64,000 nt of DNA from Latrodectus hesperus (GCA_037975125.1 CM075852.1:2339087-2403086); one strand, 5' to 3'. Shown: positions 24,720 through 36,984, counted from the first letter of the stretch. Translations and numbers: made by a program. Notes: generated from the letters alone by a model not told the origin.

Positions 24720-25142
24720 TTGCCGCTGTAACGTATCGACACGTCCCTAACCTCGAAGCAACAGGTCTACGATTCCAATCCTGGATCGGTTCGGTTTGTT
24801 TGTCGCTCAACGGTCATTTTTTGCACACGAGGGTTAATTAGACCGGGACCTACGGTTTAAAGTGGATTCCGAACCATTACAAACATCCATGCCCAAGGTG
24901 GGATTCGAACCCAAGAACTGTTGAACCGATGGCAAGAGCGCTAACCATTCGGCTGCCAGCTCGACTCCTGGTTTGGGCATGGATATTCCTTTCTCTATGT
25001 GTGTTTCTTCATCCCTTCACTTTCGGGGCAACGATGCCACATCCAAGGGGTTCCCCACTGTATAAAGATGCCATCGCACACCCCCTCTTTGTAGCACTGA
25101 ATAGGTATGTCCTAATTGCAGCTGGGCATTAAGAGGGGAAAA
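24720..25142 (+). mobile_element. SINE-D copy, interrupted by a nested SINE-A
   Basis: Decayed tRNA-like head (CTCGAAGCAACAGGTC, GATTCCAATCCTGG), then GGGCATGGATATTCC and a body ending CCCCACTGTATAAAGATG, TGAATAGGTATGTCC, CTGGGCATT. The same order occurs in reverse at 53990-54332. SINE-A at 24785-24965 interrupts the head. Confidence 0.85.
24785..24965 (-). mobile_element. SINE-A copy nested in SINE-D
   Basis: Near-consensus body and head. TCCTGG occurs on both sides (24779-24784 and 24966-24971), a short possible duplication. Confidence 0.93.
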
Positions 25143-25379
25143 GAAACAATATCGGCATAATCTTGATTTCTTATCCAAAAATAATCTTCCAGCGATTCTC
25201 ACTGTACAGCTATCAAGTCAAAATTTCGATTTTTTAATTATAAACCAGTATTTTAGGAATACCATGCAAGCATTTCAGAAGTTTACAGTGAAGTTAAAGA
25301 ACAGAAAAAACGCAATTCTAGAAAAGAATTCTCTCTAAGTAAAAAGATCACGTTTTTTTTTTTAGAACAAGAGGTAGAG

Positions 25380-25800
25380 CGTCATAAACTAAGATTAAGG
25401 AGTACTATTTCATATCTCTGAATCATAATTCTTTCAGGCCCAGCCCTCCCCCTTCCCCAATAACAGAAGCCATTACAGTTTTGATCTCTTGGTGATCGTG
25501 GATTTCGATCGCCATAGGCCAGTGATGGCCGGACACGACCGCGAAAAATTAGCAGATCAATACCCACTTCTTCAATGGATAGATTTCACGCTTGACCAAA
25601 GCAGCGTGGCCCTCATGACTACCACTCACTTGGGAGGGGGGGAAAGGATGACAGTACAGAGGTATCCTGTTTAGTTGTGGTGACAGCTGTCGTAAATTAC
25701 GCAAACTAATTTAATCTCATAGCGCGCATGCGTGTTGAAAGGTCGGGGGGGGATTGAGTTTTGGGAGTGGCCGGATTTCTCATCTGAAAGCGTCAGAAGT
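25380..25800. other. GC-rich island, no coding support
   Basis: Contains G runs at about 25634-25642 and 25745-25752 and a CpG-bearing GCGCGCATGCG segment near 25722. Short ORFs on both strands lack family resemblance. A regulatory island is possible. Confidence 0.35.
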
Positions 25801-28800
25801 GCTGCCGTTCAGTTTTTGACAGATGAAATCTCATAACAGCTTTCCAGTTAATTAATCATCTGAGTTTCCGGATATCCAATCAACTAATCAATAGTTCAAG
25901 CAATCAACTGATAATTTATAAGCAACTCGTGAAATTGAGATTTCAAATCAAAACTTATGAAATTTTATCCAATGAGAATAGGTTTTTCGAGCATGATCTT
26001 TTAAATGAAATGCATATATTAATTTCTATTTCGGACATTTGTGGCTGCAGCAAACTTACCTCCATTTGGCCCTGAGTAGTGCTATACCAGATTATTGGTT
26101 TTGCAATACACAATTAAATATGTAGTAATAAGACATTTGATTATCCCCTATCAAATATACATTCAGTTCAGTTTGTTTGAAAGTATGCATGTTACGATCC
26201 TTATGAGAAAAGCAAACAGAAAGGCTTCTCATTCGATAATATTTCTTTCACAAATTCTGTTCTATCTCAAAGGCGTAATGACTCAATTAAGAGAAGTTCG
26301 ATCAAACAAATCTTACTTTTGAATATCACCAAATTTGATCAGGCCACTTATATACTGTTTGGTGACTTTCCCTTCAATATTTCGTAAAATTAGATAATTC
26401 ACAACAAATTATGGGACGGGTTTTATGATCAGGTACTGAGCCTAAATGGTCGTGAAAATTTGGCATCTTAAGAATTTCTGAATAATAAAGTTTCATCCTC
26501 CACTATTTCCAATTACTAAATTTTCTAATTTTAACAATTGCACCAGATCACGTACTAAAAAAAACGTGTATTACTATTTTTAAATGTAATAAATAGGTAA
26601 TTGCGTATTAAAAATGGACCTTTCATAAAAATATGCATTCTAATTTTGCAAATTTTAATAACATTTCAAATAGATAAGTACTTTGTAATTTAAATGTTGT
26701 CAAATGGAATTATTATACGACATAGTTTTCTTCTTAGATACGGTGAATGTTATAATATCAAAGTACTAATTAATGAAAACTTTAGTTTCCCTTTAAATAA
26801 AAGAAAGTAAGCTCATCCAATAAACTGGACTTCATATTCTGTGACAGGAATTCTCGACGACAGTGCCACGGTTTTGAATGTTGCCAATTTTTAGAAATAT
26901 ATATAGTAAAAATTACAAAGCTTTTTTTTACCCCGAGTAAAAAAAATGTTTTTGCAATATATACTATATAATTTTAATTTACGTTCAAAATTATTATCAA
27001 ACTGTTTTATATAGTGTCTTCTAAGTAAATTTTAAAATAGTTAAAAGTGTGCCGCTACAAGAAAATTTCATATTTGTAGTAATCAGTTTTCACACAACTT
27101 TTATTAAATTAATATATTGTATTAATTAATCAAAAATTAAAAACTTTACATACATTTTAAAAGTTTTGTTATACAATTAAATTTACTCAATTTTGTACAC
27201 CAATTTTCATTGGTTAACCAAGTAGAAATAAATCCTCTGAAGAAACATTTCGGAAAATTAGTTTAAGCTAACAATTCAGAAAAAGTTCAATATTATAATT
27301 ACAGGAAATTCTTTATTAAAGTTGAGATTTCGTAAGAGAAAAAAATTCAAAGTAAATATTTTTTTAGTTCAATATTCACAAAGCTATACAATGATTCACC
27401 AATTCAAAAATTGGATATATCACTTTTTTTCTTTCTAAAAATTTGTATAAATGGGGAAAAACATAGCAAGAGTAATACATTTTTTATATTTAAATTTTCT
27501 TTCATGCTCTGTTCTTCGTTGGCGGGAAAATAGCAGAAGTGTTTGCTTTGGATCATCGCCAAATAAAGCCAATAATTCATTCTATGACAGGAAGGGAACA
27601 AGACAGTTCATTGCTTGATCACGAAATAAAATAACAATCAAAAAAGTACTGAATGAAACTTTTTATACGCCGATTATTCACGTGTCCTTTATATTCAACG
27701 CTCCTTCGTGATTCATAAAAGAGCATAAAGGAGTTCCACAGAGCAGCTGGCCAACTTTCAAGATATCACACAAAATGCAGAAATAAATTCTTCGCAATGT
27801 ATGTCACACAACAGATACTCTTAACTGTTCTAACACAAGCTGTTATTTTTAAAAAACAGGATTTGATAAGTATACGCAAGCTTAATTTGAATTTAATTTT
27901 AAAATTTAAATATTCAATATATATTTTTGCAAGCTTAGTAAAAAAATGTTAAAATCAAATGATTGTATGAATGTTAAAATCAAATAACCAAATGAATGTT
28001 AAAATCAAATAAAGAAGTTGAAATCAAATGATAAAATTAAAAAATGAAATTCTTACGATAAAGAATAAATACCGTTATTTTTGTTTAAAAAATAAGTATT
28101 GACATTAATTAAATTTGTAGTGGAGTCGTATGAAAATTTATCACTGACATAAATAACTATTAAAAAAAAGCTTAAATAATAAAGTACTTAATTTTTTTAA
28201 ATAAAGATGAACTATTTTGATTCTTTCACGATCAAGGCATTTTTTTTCAGTCAATGCAATTTTTAAAAAATCAATGTTAAAATTATATGGAAAGCGTATC
28301 TCCGAATAATGAACAAAATCATTAATCTCTTTATGTTAAAACTACTTATACAAGATAAAATTACATTTTATGATACAAGAGAAACTCACAAGCATATCTG
28401 TTTTAAAACATTAGAGAAATAACATTTAAAAAATACTACAAAAACAGAAATTAAATGAAAATAAATTTTTTTCCTTCAGTATTTATTGTTAATAAAAACT
28501 TTTTATTTGAAAGCTGATTTAAAAAGACTCAATTTTCCCAAATACATTTGATTTCTAAATTAATTTTAATATAGAGAAATGTTATATGTTAATTTAGAAT
28601 ATACATAAATATAAATAATTTGAATTATAACATCATTACATTTTTAGTAGCTATTTCCAAAGATTAATTACTATCTCAACATGAATACTAATTATCAGAG
28701 ACCACCCCGAATAATAGTTTAATTAGTACCCCATTAAGGGTAAAAACATTAATTGATATAAACAATAGAAACAGTAAAACTTAACTGGTATAATCACTAG

Positions 28801-29037
28801 TGATCAGCCACAAATATAAGCAAAACTAATGAATTTAGTAATTTGATCAGCCTTAAAAAATTTGTGTAAAACAAGTAAAAATAAATAAAAATAATCTACA
28901 ATTTTATTTACGTATATAATCTGTAGAAACATGCATGTTATATATAACTAATACGAAATAAACTAAACAAATCTGAGTTACTTTGTAATTAAGTAGTTTT
29001 CATTTCTACCACAAGAGGTCACTGACTTGGGTTACAG
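25800..29037. other. Non-coding AT-rich stretch
   Basis: Nothing beyond the tandem repeat at 27946-28031 and a donor-like site at 26058 (minus) was noted. Confidence 0.5.
27946..28031. repeat. Short tandem repeat around ATGTTAAAATCAAAT
   Basis: Three clear copies of ATGTTAAAATCAAAT spaced by 9-11 nt (ATGA-containing spacers) and a weaker fourth (GTTGAAATCAAATG). Confidence 0.8.
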
Positions 29038-31025
29038 CAGGGCTTCCCAACCTTTTTAGTTGACGGACCCTTACTTCAGGAAAAAATCTACGGCGGACTC
29101 CTGTCATTCAAGCGCACAGAAACTAGTAAAATTCACCTCGAAGCCCATTGGAATTGAAAACTCCATAATGCAAGTGCTATTTTTTCAATTACCCCACGAC
29201 GAATCAAAAGTCTTTGATTTAATGATGAATGGAAACAACTTTAAAATATCTACATTTCTATTAGTCTAAATTCCCACTCTATATTCAGATACATGCCGTT
29301 GGATTTTCTCACATCGTTCAACACACTAGGCAAGCCATATTTGTAATTGAGTGGAGAGGAATATATTGCAAAGAAAAGCAACATTCATTGGATAACATTT
29401 TAATTTTCACAACAAAACTAATACAAACAGAATTCAATTAATTATTAATTTATAGAAAATACAAATACCTACTAAAATATAGTCCGGAAACGTTCACTGC
29501 TTGTCGACGAAACAATGCATTCTTCTTTACTAGAGAAGAGTCTGTAGAAATAATAATGGAATCTTAATATGAAGGTTGAGGTTACTTTTGATGACAAAAT
29601 TTTGACAGGTTGGGCTCAATACTTGACAATTGGAGACAGATGTCAGATTCAGCATCCAAACAGTTTCGGTATTTAGTTTTGATATCGGCATAGATTGAGA
29701 ATCTGGATTCGCACATGTGGCAAATAGACGTTTTACTTTTTCAACAAGGGAATAGAATTGTTTCCAAACGTATCCAAAAGAGAAACCATCACTATTGAAA
29801 GTAGATTTCAAGGTTGAGTCTGTGGAAATTTCTATCAACTCATTCATTCGATGATAGAATGTTCGGCTTTTTTGATACAGCGAATGGGTTGACCACCCAT
29901 TCGTATTCCTGCAGCTTTCATCTTGAACTGTTGAGAAATAATACTCCAACTATGACGTCAAGCTTCGGAGGTATTCGAGAATTTCATGACACAAATTGTT
30001 CCCAAGCTGCAATGTGTTGTCTTCAAAAAATCGTTGAGAAGAGGGAAACACTTGACCTCCCCCTCCTCCACACTCCTTGCCCAAAAATTGATTTTCCTCT
30101 TGAGCGCTCGAACTTAGTAGTTTGCAATGACCGTTGTTATAGTTTTCCTTTGCAGTGAACTATTCATTTCTTTCAATTTGGAGAAATTATCTGCCAAATA
30201 AGCAAGTATACTTTGTCAGTTTTTTCGTTATTAATAATCTCATAATTTGGCATTATGGTAGTCTAAAAGTACAGCTAGTTGTATGGGCAGGTAGTGGTTT
30301 GCACAATAAGAGGTCCTCTTCGAAACATCCCGAGTATGCATAACAAAAAGCCAATAAAAGTGCAAATCCCGCAACGTCAGTAGATTCATCTATTTGGAGA
30401 GAAAAGGAATTTTGTTGGAGGCGAGAAACCAGAGATTCTTTCACATCATTTGACATGTCAACTATCCATCTCATGACAGTATTGTTTGATAGTGGCACTG
30501 ATGATATAAGATTTACTGCCTTTTCGTCTAACATACAAGAAACAATATCGCTAACACTTGGTTTTATGAGGGTTTCCGCATGGGTGTGAGCTTTGCCACC
30601 AGATAACTTACCAAGAAAGAAGCTTTTAGTGAGTTTTCATTAATTGTTTTCGCATTAGTTTTCATGCAGTGTTGAGAAGCAGCTAATTCAGTGCTGTTCT
30701 TGAAAACATCAATTTATTTAGTATGGAGGTCCAGGTGAGTACCCTCAAAATGAAGACGCAATTTAACTGGAACCATCGAACTGTTCAGAAGAACTATCGC
30801 GCAAATTACACACTGAGCTTTACCCTCCTCTGTCTCGATAAAACCCATTTTTAAATAACCTTCGTTTTACTTACGCTTTTTAGTTATTCCACTTCCACAT
30901 GGTACTGCAACAATTGGGAACCACAACCATGGACCCCTAGAAAAGGTTCAAAGGTGGCCACGGACCCCCTAGAAAGAGACAGCGGACCCCTAAGACGTCC
31001 ACGAACCACACGTTGGGAAGCCCTG
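29038..31025 (-). mobile_element. hAT DNA transposon relic with terminal inverted repeats and 8-bp duplication
   Basis: Left end CAGGGCTTCCCAAC (29038-29051) and right end the complement of the same 14 bases (31012-31025) form terminal inverted repeats. Flanks GGTTACAG (29030-29037) and GGTTAAAG (31026-31033) agree at 7 of 8 bases, the hAT duplication length. Both ends also hold the GGACCC/CGGACCC subterminal repeats. The interior encodes, on the minus strand, a broken transposase of the BED-zinc-finger (ZBED5-like) hAT group. At 1988 bp it is close to a complete but dead element. Confidence 0.93.
29530..30890 (-). pseudogene. Broken hAT (ZBED5-like) transposase
   Basis: Reading leftward: a BED-type finger (AQCVICAIVLL then KLRLHFEGTH, about 30760-30870; Cys-x2-Cys and His-x4-His kept), an in-frame stop soon after, then VPLSNNTVMRWIVDMSNDV, LQIDESTDVAGFALLLAF and CFEEDLLLCKPLPAHTT (30255-30534), where DESTDV holds the first catalytic Asp region of hAT transposases. 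Near 29700-29850 the C-terminal block (LIEISTDSTLKSTFNS, VWKQF) resembles the dimerisation region. Several stops and frame changes separate these blocks, so no product is expected. Confidence 0.88.
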
Positions 31026-31719
31026 GGTTAAAGCAACGAATATTGTCGATATAATCGAAACCATACTGAAAAATCTTCACTTTTAATAATTTAAAAAACC
31101 CTGTAAACAACAAAATTAATTTCCGTCACTTCCTCATACAGATAAATAAACATTTAATAACTTGGCTTTTTTTGTGTGTAAATTGACTTACACAACTGTT
31201 TGCTTACATGTTATTGAAACACTTTAAATCTAAAAGACGGAAGCGTAAAAATTCCCACAATGCTTTGTCACCACATCCATCGATTTTCATTTGCAAAATT
31301 GCAGGAAGCGTGTTATCGTTTCATTTAAATTCAGGGAGGCTTTATGCGGTGGCATATTAATCTAGCAGTTGATAAATCAGTTTATTTAATGAATAACAAG
31401 CCAGCAACACCTCTGAGCGGGGAAGGCAATTTATCATTCTTTTTAAGTATGAAATTCCCGTCGGTGACTCTCCCCCATTCACAAATGCCATCACTTTAAA
31501 ACTTTGCTTTCAAGTAAGATTAGAAGTTTTTGTATTAAAAATATCTTTTGAATCACAGAACGGAGGATGTATTGTAGCGCCACTGGTGGGAAAGAAACAG
31601 TATTATCAGAAATAAGAACTCTACATGATTACTGATGCACATAAATATTTTATTCTGTAAAAATTCTCTGTAAAATTGTATTCTGTTTCTAGTAAATATA
31701 GCTTTTCATTAACTTTAGT

Positions 31720-31787
31720 GTCAATCGCTATTAATCTTCGATTACGTATTCGATACTTGTCGTAACTGAAGATTGATAGTGATTGAC
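31720..31787. repeat. Inverted repeat, 27-nt arms, 14-nt loop
   Basis: Arms 31720-31746 and 31761-31787 show 23 Watson-Crick pairs. Of the four mismatches three are G:U pairs if the plus strand is transcribed, leaving one real mismatch. A further 9-bp perfect inverted repeat (GACTTCGAT/ATCGAAGTC) starts at 31784, overlapping the right arm. Confidence 0.85.
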
Positions 31788-31841
31788 TTCGATCACGATG
31801 AGTAATCGAAGTCAATGTGCTTTAGTAATGACCTCTTAATT

Positions 31842-31926
31842 GGAAAATACTCAAATTTTAAAGAAATACGTCTCAATTAGGATCAAAATCCCAATGCGAC
31901 ATTTCCTTAAAATTTGAGTATTTTCC
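31842..31926. repeat. Inverted repeat, 26-bp arms (25 match), 33-nt loop
   Basis: Arms 31842-31867 and 31901-31926 differ at one position. Geometry resembles a miRNA precursor or a foldback element. Confidence 0.88.
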
Positions 31927-33382
31927 ACTCTACAAATATAGTTACAAAAATATGCAGAATCTGAGCGATAAATCGCGCAAAGTAGCAACCCCTCAGGAGG
32001 GTTTTTTCCAACTCGGAGCAACTATACATAAGAAGCTTTTCATTTCCAATTCGGAAACATTCTATTGACTTCTGCGTCATCATTATTTTAAATTATTCAA
32101 ATGAAGTTCAGTATATTATTTCAGAATGAATTATTCTCTTCCCAAGCATTATTTAGTAATTGTTTATCAAAAAGATTAACAATGAATTTGAATACCAAGG
32201 TTTTCTTAAAGGTGAGGACCCGATTTTCAATAATAATTTCTTAGAAGTATCGGAAGCAAAACACCAAATAATTCTGCTATATAGTAACATACGCTATTGT
32301 CAATTACATAAGAGAATTATATTGCACTTTATAAAGATACTTATCTTACATCAGTGGGAAGTGGAAGTTCTATAAATCAAAAGTAATTACCAAAATTTGC
32401 TGGAAGAAATTTACATAAAAGTAGAAACATTAAAAAAGTAGTTATTTTCTAGTAAGTAATAAATCTTAGAAAGAAGGCGTAGAATTTCTCAGCAAGAACG
32501 TATTATCTAGTTAGCAGACGTGTTAAAAGGAGGAAAATGTCATTACTTTAAAACACCACTTTACATTTTGCAGAACTTTCAAAATGATGTTTGGCAGTAA
32601 ATGTTATATCATTATCTCTTAATGTACGTGATGATAGGTAATTGGTAGGTAGTATGAAACATTACCATTAACTACGTAGCATATTCTGTTTATCGTATAG
32701 TATGAAGAATGTTTCTTTTGTAAGTAGAAAATATTTATTCTCTTACCTGTTGAAAGATATTTGTGTAAATATTAAAAAGAAATAACTAGTATCAATATAA
32801 CTAGTAGGTATTATGAGAAAATACTAATTTTTGAATACTACTTCTGTTTACTTTTTCTTTCTACAATTACTTTTTGAACTGAAAGACACATTCGACCGAG
32901 TTTGACATATTTGTCGCATTACAGTCATTCAGTACACGAAGTTCATTCGACTGGAATTTACTTTCAGGTGGGTTCTAAGCCACAACCAGAGACCGAGTCA
33001 GGCACAGGTATGAGACAATTGTCCCGGCCCTCACATTAGAGGGGATCCCCAATCCGAATGGAAAGTTTATTTTACGTTGTCAAATAGAATCGTTTGTCAA
33101 ATCGGATAGAAAGTTTATTATTGTGATGCAGAGAGTCCACAAAAGAAAGTCAGACCCTGGCCACACCAAAGCTTCGATGCTATAAGTGCCAAACAAACCC
33201 ACCAGCTATTGCACTAAAATGAGAGAGAACAAACTATTTAGTCCATCAAAATTGACGGGTGTCTATAATTTAAAGGAAATATTGAGCTACTGCTTGCGTG
33301 AAATGGAAATCAGACACGTTTATACAGTTAGTTGAATACCAAAGTACTAACAGCGTTCAGCCAAACAGAAATATTTTCAGGA

Positions 33383-33556
33383 TGTTTGGTTTGGTGTCTC
33401 TCCACGGTTACTTTTTGGCATATGTGAGTGCTACATGAACTGAAATCTACAGTTTAAAATGGAGTCTGAACCACTACAAACATCCAAACTCAAGTTAGGA
33501 TACGAACCCACGAACTGTTGAACCGAAGGCAAGAGGGCAAATCATTCGGCAGCCAG
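33383..33556 (-). mobile_element. SINE-A copy
   Basis: Full length, moderately diverged: tail GTTTGGTTTGG left, GAACCACTACAAACATCC body, AACCCACGAACTGTTGAACC and head at right. Confidence 0.9.
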
Positions 33557-33782
33557 TAAGGGAGAAATTTTCATGAGTCAGCATAGCACAGTGATATGAA
33601 ATTTTAAAGTTGAATACCCACACGCGTTTCTGTAACAATACCTAATTAAAAAGTATAGCCTAATGCGATATGATTTAAATGAAACTGTTCTCAACAGATT
33701 TTTCCCTTGCCAAGCACGACAGAAAAATTAAATAAAGGTTATCTAAACCCAACTACTGAAAATAAGATTCAGAAATATAATT

Positions 33783-34199
33783 CTATTCCTCACTGGACAT
33801 GAGAAATTTAATAGCTACCTACACCGTTTCCACATTAAAACCAGTGAGGTGTGCATGTGCAACTCTGGGAGTGACAACCCTTCTCACATTCTTCTTGAAT
33901 GCACATCTGTTTCAGAAGAAAGGAACGAGCTTTGTAAAGACTTAAATAACAGGTGGCCCCCGATTATGGTGGACCTAGTCAAGAAAGAGAATTTTGATTT
34001 TTTATAAAATTTATCCGTGCTGTTATCTAACTCCTTTTTCATTTTTATATATTTTTCTCTCTCTGCCTTCTTTTATTATTATTTTTTTCATCTCATGATT
34101 TATTTGGATTTGTTATGCAGTACATTTGTTGTACCTTCGGGCCCTGTGTGGTATTCCTTGGTGCACAGGGAGATATTTGTTTTCCCAAATAAAAAATAA
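33783..34199 (+). mobile_element. Jockey/R1-like non-LTR retrotransposon, 3' end, copy 2
   Basis: Same family as the copy at 8440, truncated at FLTGHEKFNSYLHRF. The cysteine/histidine cluster is complete here: CMCNSGSDNPSHILLEC (C-x-C-x8-H-x4-C), followed by ERNELCKDLNNRW and a stop. 3' UTR and A-rich end agree with copy 1 at about 95% by eye. Confidence 0.9.
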
Positions 34200-35560
34200 A
34201 ATGTATAATTCTAATTTTTTAATATTTTCTCTGTGTAGATTGTTAATACGAGATTATAATCTCATATTAACAAACATTTACATATTTCACTGCATTTATA
34301 GTAACGCAATTTCAAAAGGAAAATTCATCGCATGTACTTTTAGTAATTAAAAAGCATTGGCTCTGTAGAATTTAGTCTAGATGTAATTAATATTTGAGAA
34401 GTTAACATTGTATGGCAAATAAATATCACGAAATTTTCCCACAATTTTCAAAAGGAAATAAATTTAAGAACATTTGACCCACATACGTCGAAATGCACAA
34501 AAAATAAATTGATCTATATAAATTATTAGATTTACATCAAGAAAAACAGAATTCCTTCAAAGGAGAAGTAAGGTGTAATTTTCAAGAAACCAGCAACACA
34601 ATAGCCTTTTTTCCATTCTAGAGCACAAGTTACAATGGGATTAAAGTAACTAAAACCCGAAAAGGATGACTCACAAAAAGTCGTCTGCTGGTTCACTTTT
34701 GATATGAACTCTCAGGGTCTTTTCCCGGCAGAATCGTGCGCGGAGGAACAGCTGAGGTTAATAAATCCGAGAGAAAATTAAGAAAACAAACACAGCATCC
34801 TTTGTTGTGGATGGAAAAAATGGAACGGATCACACGATTCTCTATCTTCTGAAATTCTGAGACTGGAAGTAATAACAAAAGAAAAAATAGAAGCCGTCTC
34901 GAGCAATGAAAATCGGCCAGAACTACACGTTCTAATTTATGGCGGGTTTTTGTTAATTTTGAGATCTGGTAAATGACGTCACGAATGACTCATCATATGA
35001 AATTTTGTCTTTCATGTAACTTGAATATGCTGTATCCTAGTTTCATAAAATCTGGTTAACTATGTGTAACCTTAAAATATTAAATATTTCTTACATTTCT
35101 AAATCCTGTTTAAAATTAAAACTTTCATTTTTTTAAAGAGTGCTTACTTCAAGTGTAGATTTATTCACTCTAATTTCTTAAAACAATTTTTGTTTTCGGA
35201 TATCAAGTGCTCAACAGTTAAAATTTTCATTCAATATCTTCATCAATTAGCGAGTAATTAAAAACAAAATATAGGTCTGATTAAAATTATATACTCTATT
35301 CAAATGTTAAATTACAATTCGTAAATTTTTTTTAACGTTTTTTCAATTCACATATTTTGATTCTTGTATCTTTAGAAATACAATTTTATATTGTTCAAAG
35401 AAATTAATGGTGAAATAAATGAATTTTGCAAATGAATGGTATTTAAATGCGACCAATCAAACAGATATTTACAGTATTTAAATATAGAAGAACATTTAAC
35501 TATGAAAAAAAATGATAAATTTGGTTTCAATGTAAGTTTAAATATTGTATTTATTTAATA
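34200..35560. other. Non-coding stretch
   Basis: AT-rich; a GC-richer part at 34680-34995 ends in a CRE octamer (34974-34981) followed 4 nt later by an AP-1 site TGACTCA (34986-34992). Nothing else recognised. Confidence 0.5.
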
Positions 35561-35564
35561 TTCG

Positions 35565-35692
35565 CGTTAGGCTGACCACCTAATCGGGACATATGCTTCG
35601 CACCCCAGGGCCCTCGGTCATGAAAACAGTTATGGGCACTTGTAGGCCCTGGCCCACATGGGCTGTCGTGCTATGGAGTTTAGTTTTGTTTA
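35565..35692 (+). mobile_element. SINE-E copy, head-truncated
   Basis: Reverse orientation relative to the 18592-18871 copy; matches its non-tRNA half (GACCACCTAA, GGGACATATGCTTCGCACCC, GGCCCACATGGGCTGTCGTG) and ends in the same TTTAGTTT-type tail. The tRNA-like head is absent, as expected from incomplete reverse transcription. Confidence 0.9.
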
Positions 35693-35727
35693 TTTAATAT
35701 GATCGCTTAAACTATGTACATAATTTC

Positions 35728-36111
35728 TAGGCCGTGGTAGCCTAGTGGTTAGGGTATCGGCCTTCCATCCGGAAGGGTGGGGTTCGATTCCCAATGCCGC
35801 CAAAGACCCACCGAGTACATGCGATATACGTGCTCGTTAAATCCGTGGAATCGAAAGTCCTGTGGTCGGTCGTTGAGCAGTTACCATGGGTGCAATGGTC
35901 TGAAGAAAATTTCCTCCCCCTTCAGATCAATGTCAAAATTGAGGGAGTGGGTCCTCTGGTGGTGCCATCTATCGGAGGATTTAAATAGAGCAAAAACGTA
36001 CTTTCACCTTCATGGTGCTCTTCTTAAAACGAAAGACTATTGACTTAAATTCGCATTGTGTGTGCCAAGGAATAGCGAGCTTGGCTTGTCCAAGTGTTAT
36101 AAGTAACAACG
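35728..36111 (+). mobile_element. SINE-C copy with tRNA-like head and LINE-type 3' end
   Basis: tRNA-like head from 35731 (CCTAGTGGTTAGGG A-box region; GGGGTTCGATTCCCAA B-box), central region unlike B, then the 3' segment shared with SINE-B (CGTACTTTCACCTTCATGG, AATAGCGAGCTTGGCTTGTC, AAGTGTTATAAGTAACAAC). Flanks carry CATAATTTC at 35719-35727 and 36112-36120, a 9-nt exact duplication. The anticodon arm does not fold properly, so it is not called a tRNA gene. Confidence 0.9.
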
Positions 36112-36782
36112 CATAATTTCATTGTGAAATAATGTGAAAAATAACGAATAATGTAATGAATATAATATAAAAAATTATATAAGTCTAGTTATTCATTACT
36201 ATATAAAATTTTTAATATTATCTGGTTAAATATATTTTTCATAAAATCCTATTAATCTTTTCCCTCATAGAGCAAAAAATGATTCATAAGTATTTTATAA
36301 TTCAAATACTTTTTTACAAGTTAAATAAAAAAAAATAGACAAAAATGTGCCTCTGAACATTTGTAACAATTTTGGAGCCGAGCAAATCACCTTTGCTACG
36401 CCTAAATATATTAATTCATTCGAAATTAATATACCTTGAATGCTAGAATTCATTAGAATCATAACTAATTCAGAGCAATTAAAAAAATTTAAACTGGAAA
36501 GTACGTTAAATATGAAATACATCTGTACATTTTATTTTTCATTTAACAATATAATTTTATACAAACCGTAGTTCATGCCAAGAAATCTTACTAATAAATA
36601 TTTTGCTTCCAAATGAAATTTCAATCGATATGTATCCTAAAAATAAACCAGTAGTAATTTTTGGCTAAAATAAAAATATATATATTTTATATATTATCAA
36701 TTAATATACGCGATTTATAACACCTGAAAACTATTCTAACATCCACTGTATACTGCCAGTAAGGATTCTTCAGAGCGGGACG

Positions 36783-36942
36783 TTTGGTTTGGTTTGGTTT
36801 GTTTGTCGGTCAACGGTCATTTTTTTGCACACGAGGGCTAATTAGACCTGGACCTACAAACATCCATGCCCAAGGTGGGATTCGGACCCACGAACTGTTG
36901 AACCGAAGGCAAGAGCGCTACCCATTCGGCTGCCAGCTCGGC
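36783..36942 (-). mobile_element. SINE-A copy with 13-nt duplication and internal deletion
   Basis: Flanked by TCAGAGCGGGACG at 36770-36782 and 36943-36955, exact. Near-consensus, but about 25 nt between the CGGGACCTAC and ACAAACATCC blocks are missing. Confidence 0.95.
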
Positions 36943-36984
36943 TCAGAGCGGGACGCTATGAATGGAGCAATTAAATGACGTAAA

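Larger units (their letters stand above)
31026..33380. other. Non-coding stretch with two hairpins
   Basis: AT-rich; contains the hairpins at 31720-31787 and 31842-31926. The segment 32940-33240 is GC-richer and unassigned. Confidence 0.5.

Noticed and set aside
26040..26100. Minus-strand microexon ending at a GTAAGT donor (26058)
   Set aside because: Only 22 nt between the AG and GT sites, with no link to MAP1 sequence; isolated GTAAGT sites are frequent by chance.
29814..30158. 114-codon plus-strand frame
   Set aside because: Antisense to the hAT transposase remains.
35731..35804. Possible functional tRNA gene
   Set aside because: Good A- and B-box text, but the anticodon and acceptor stems do not pair and it is the head of a SINE with a duplication and LINE-type tail.
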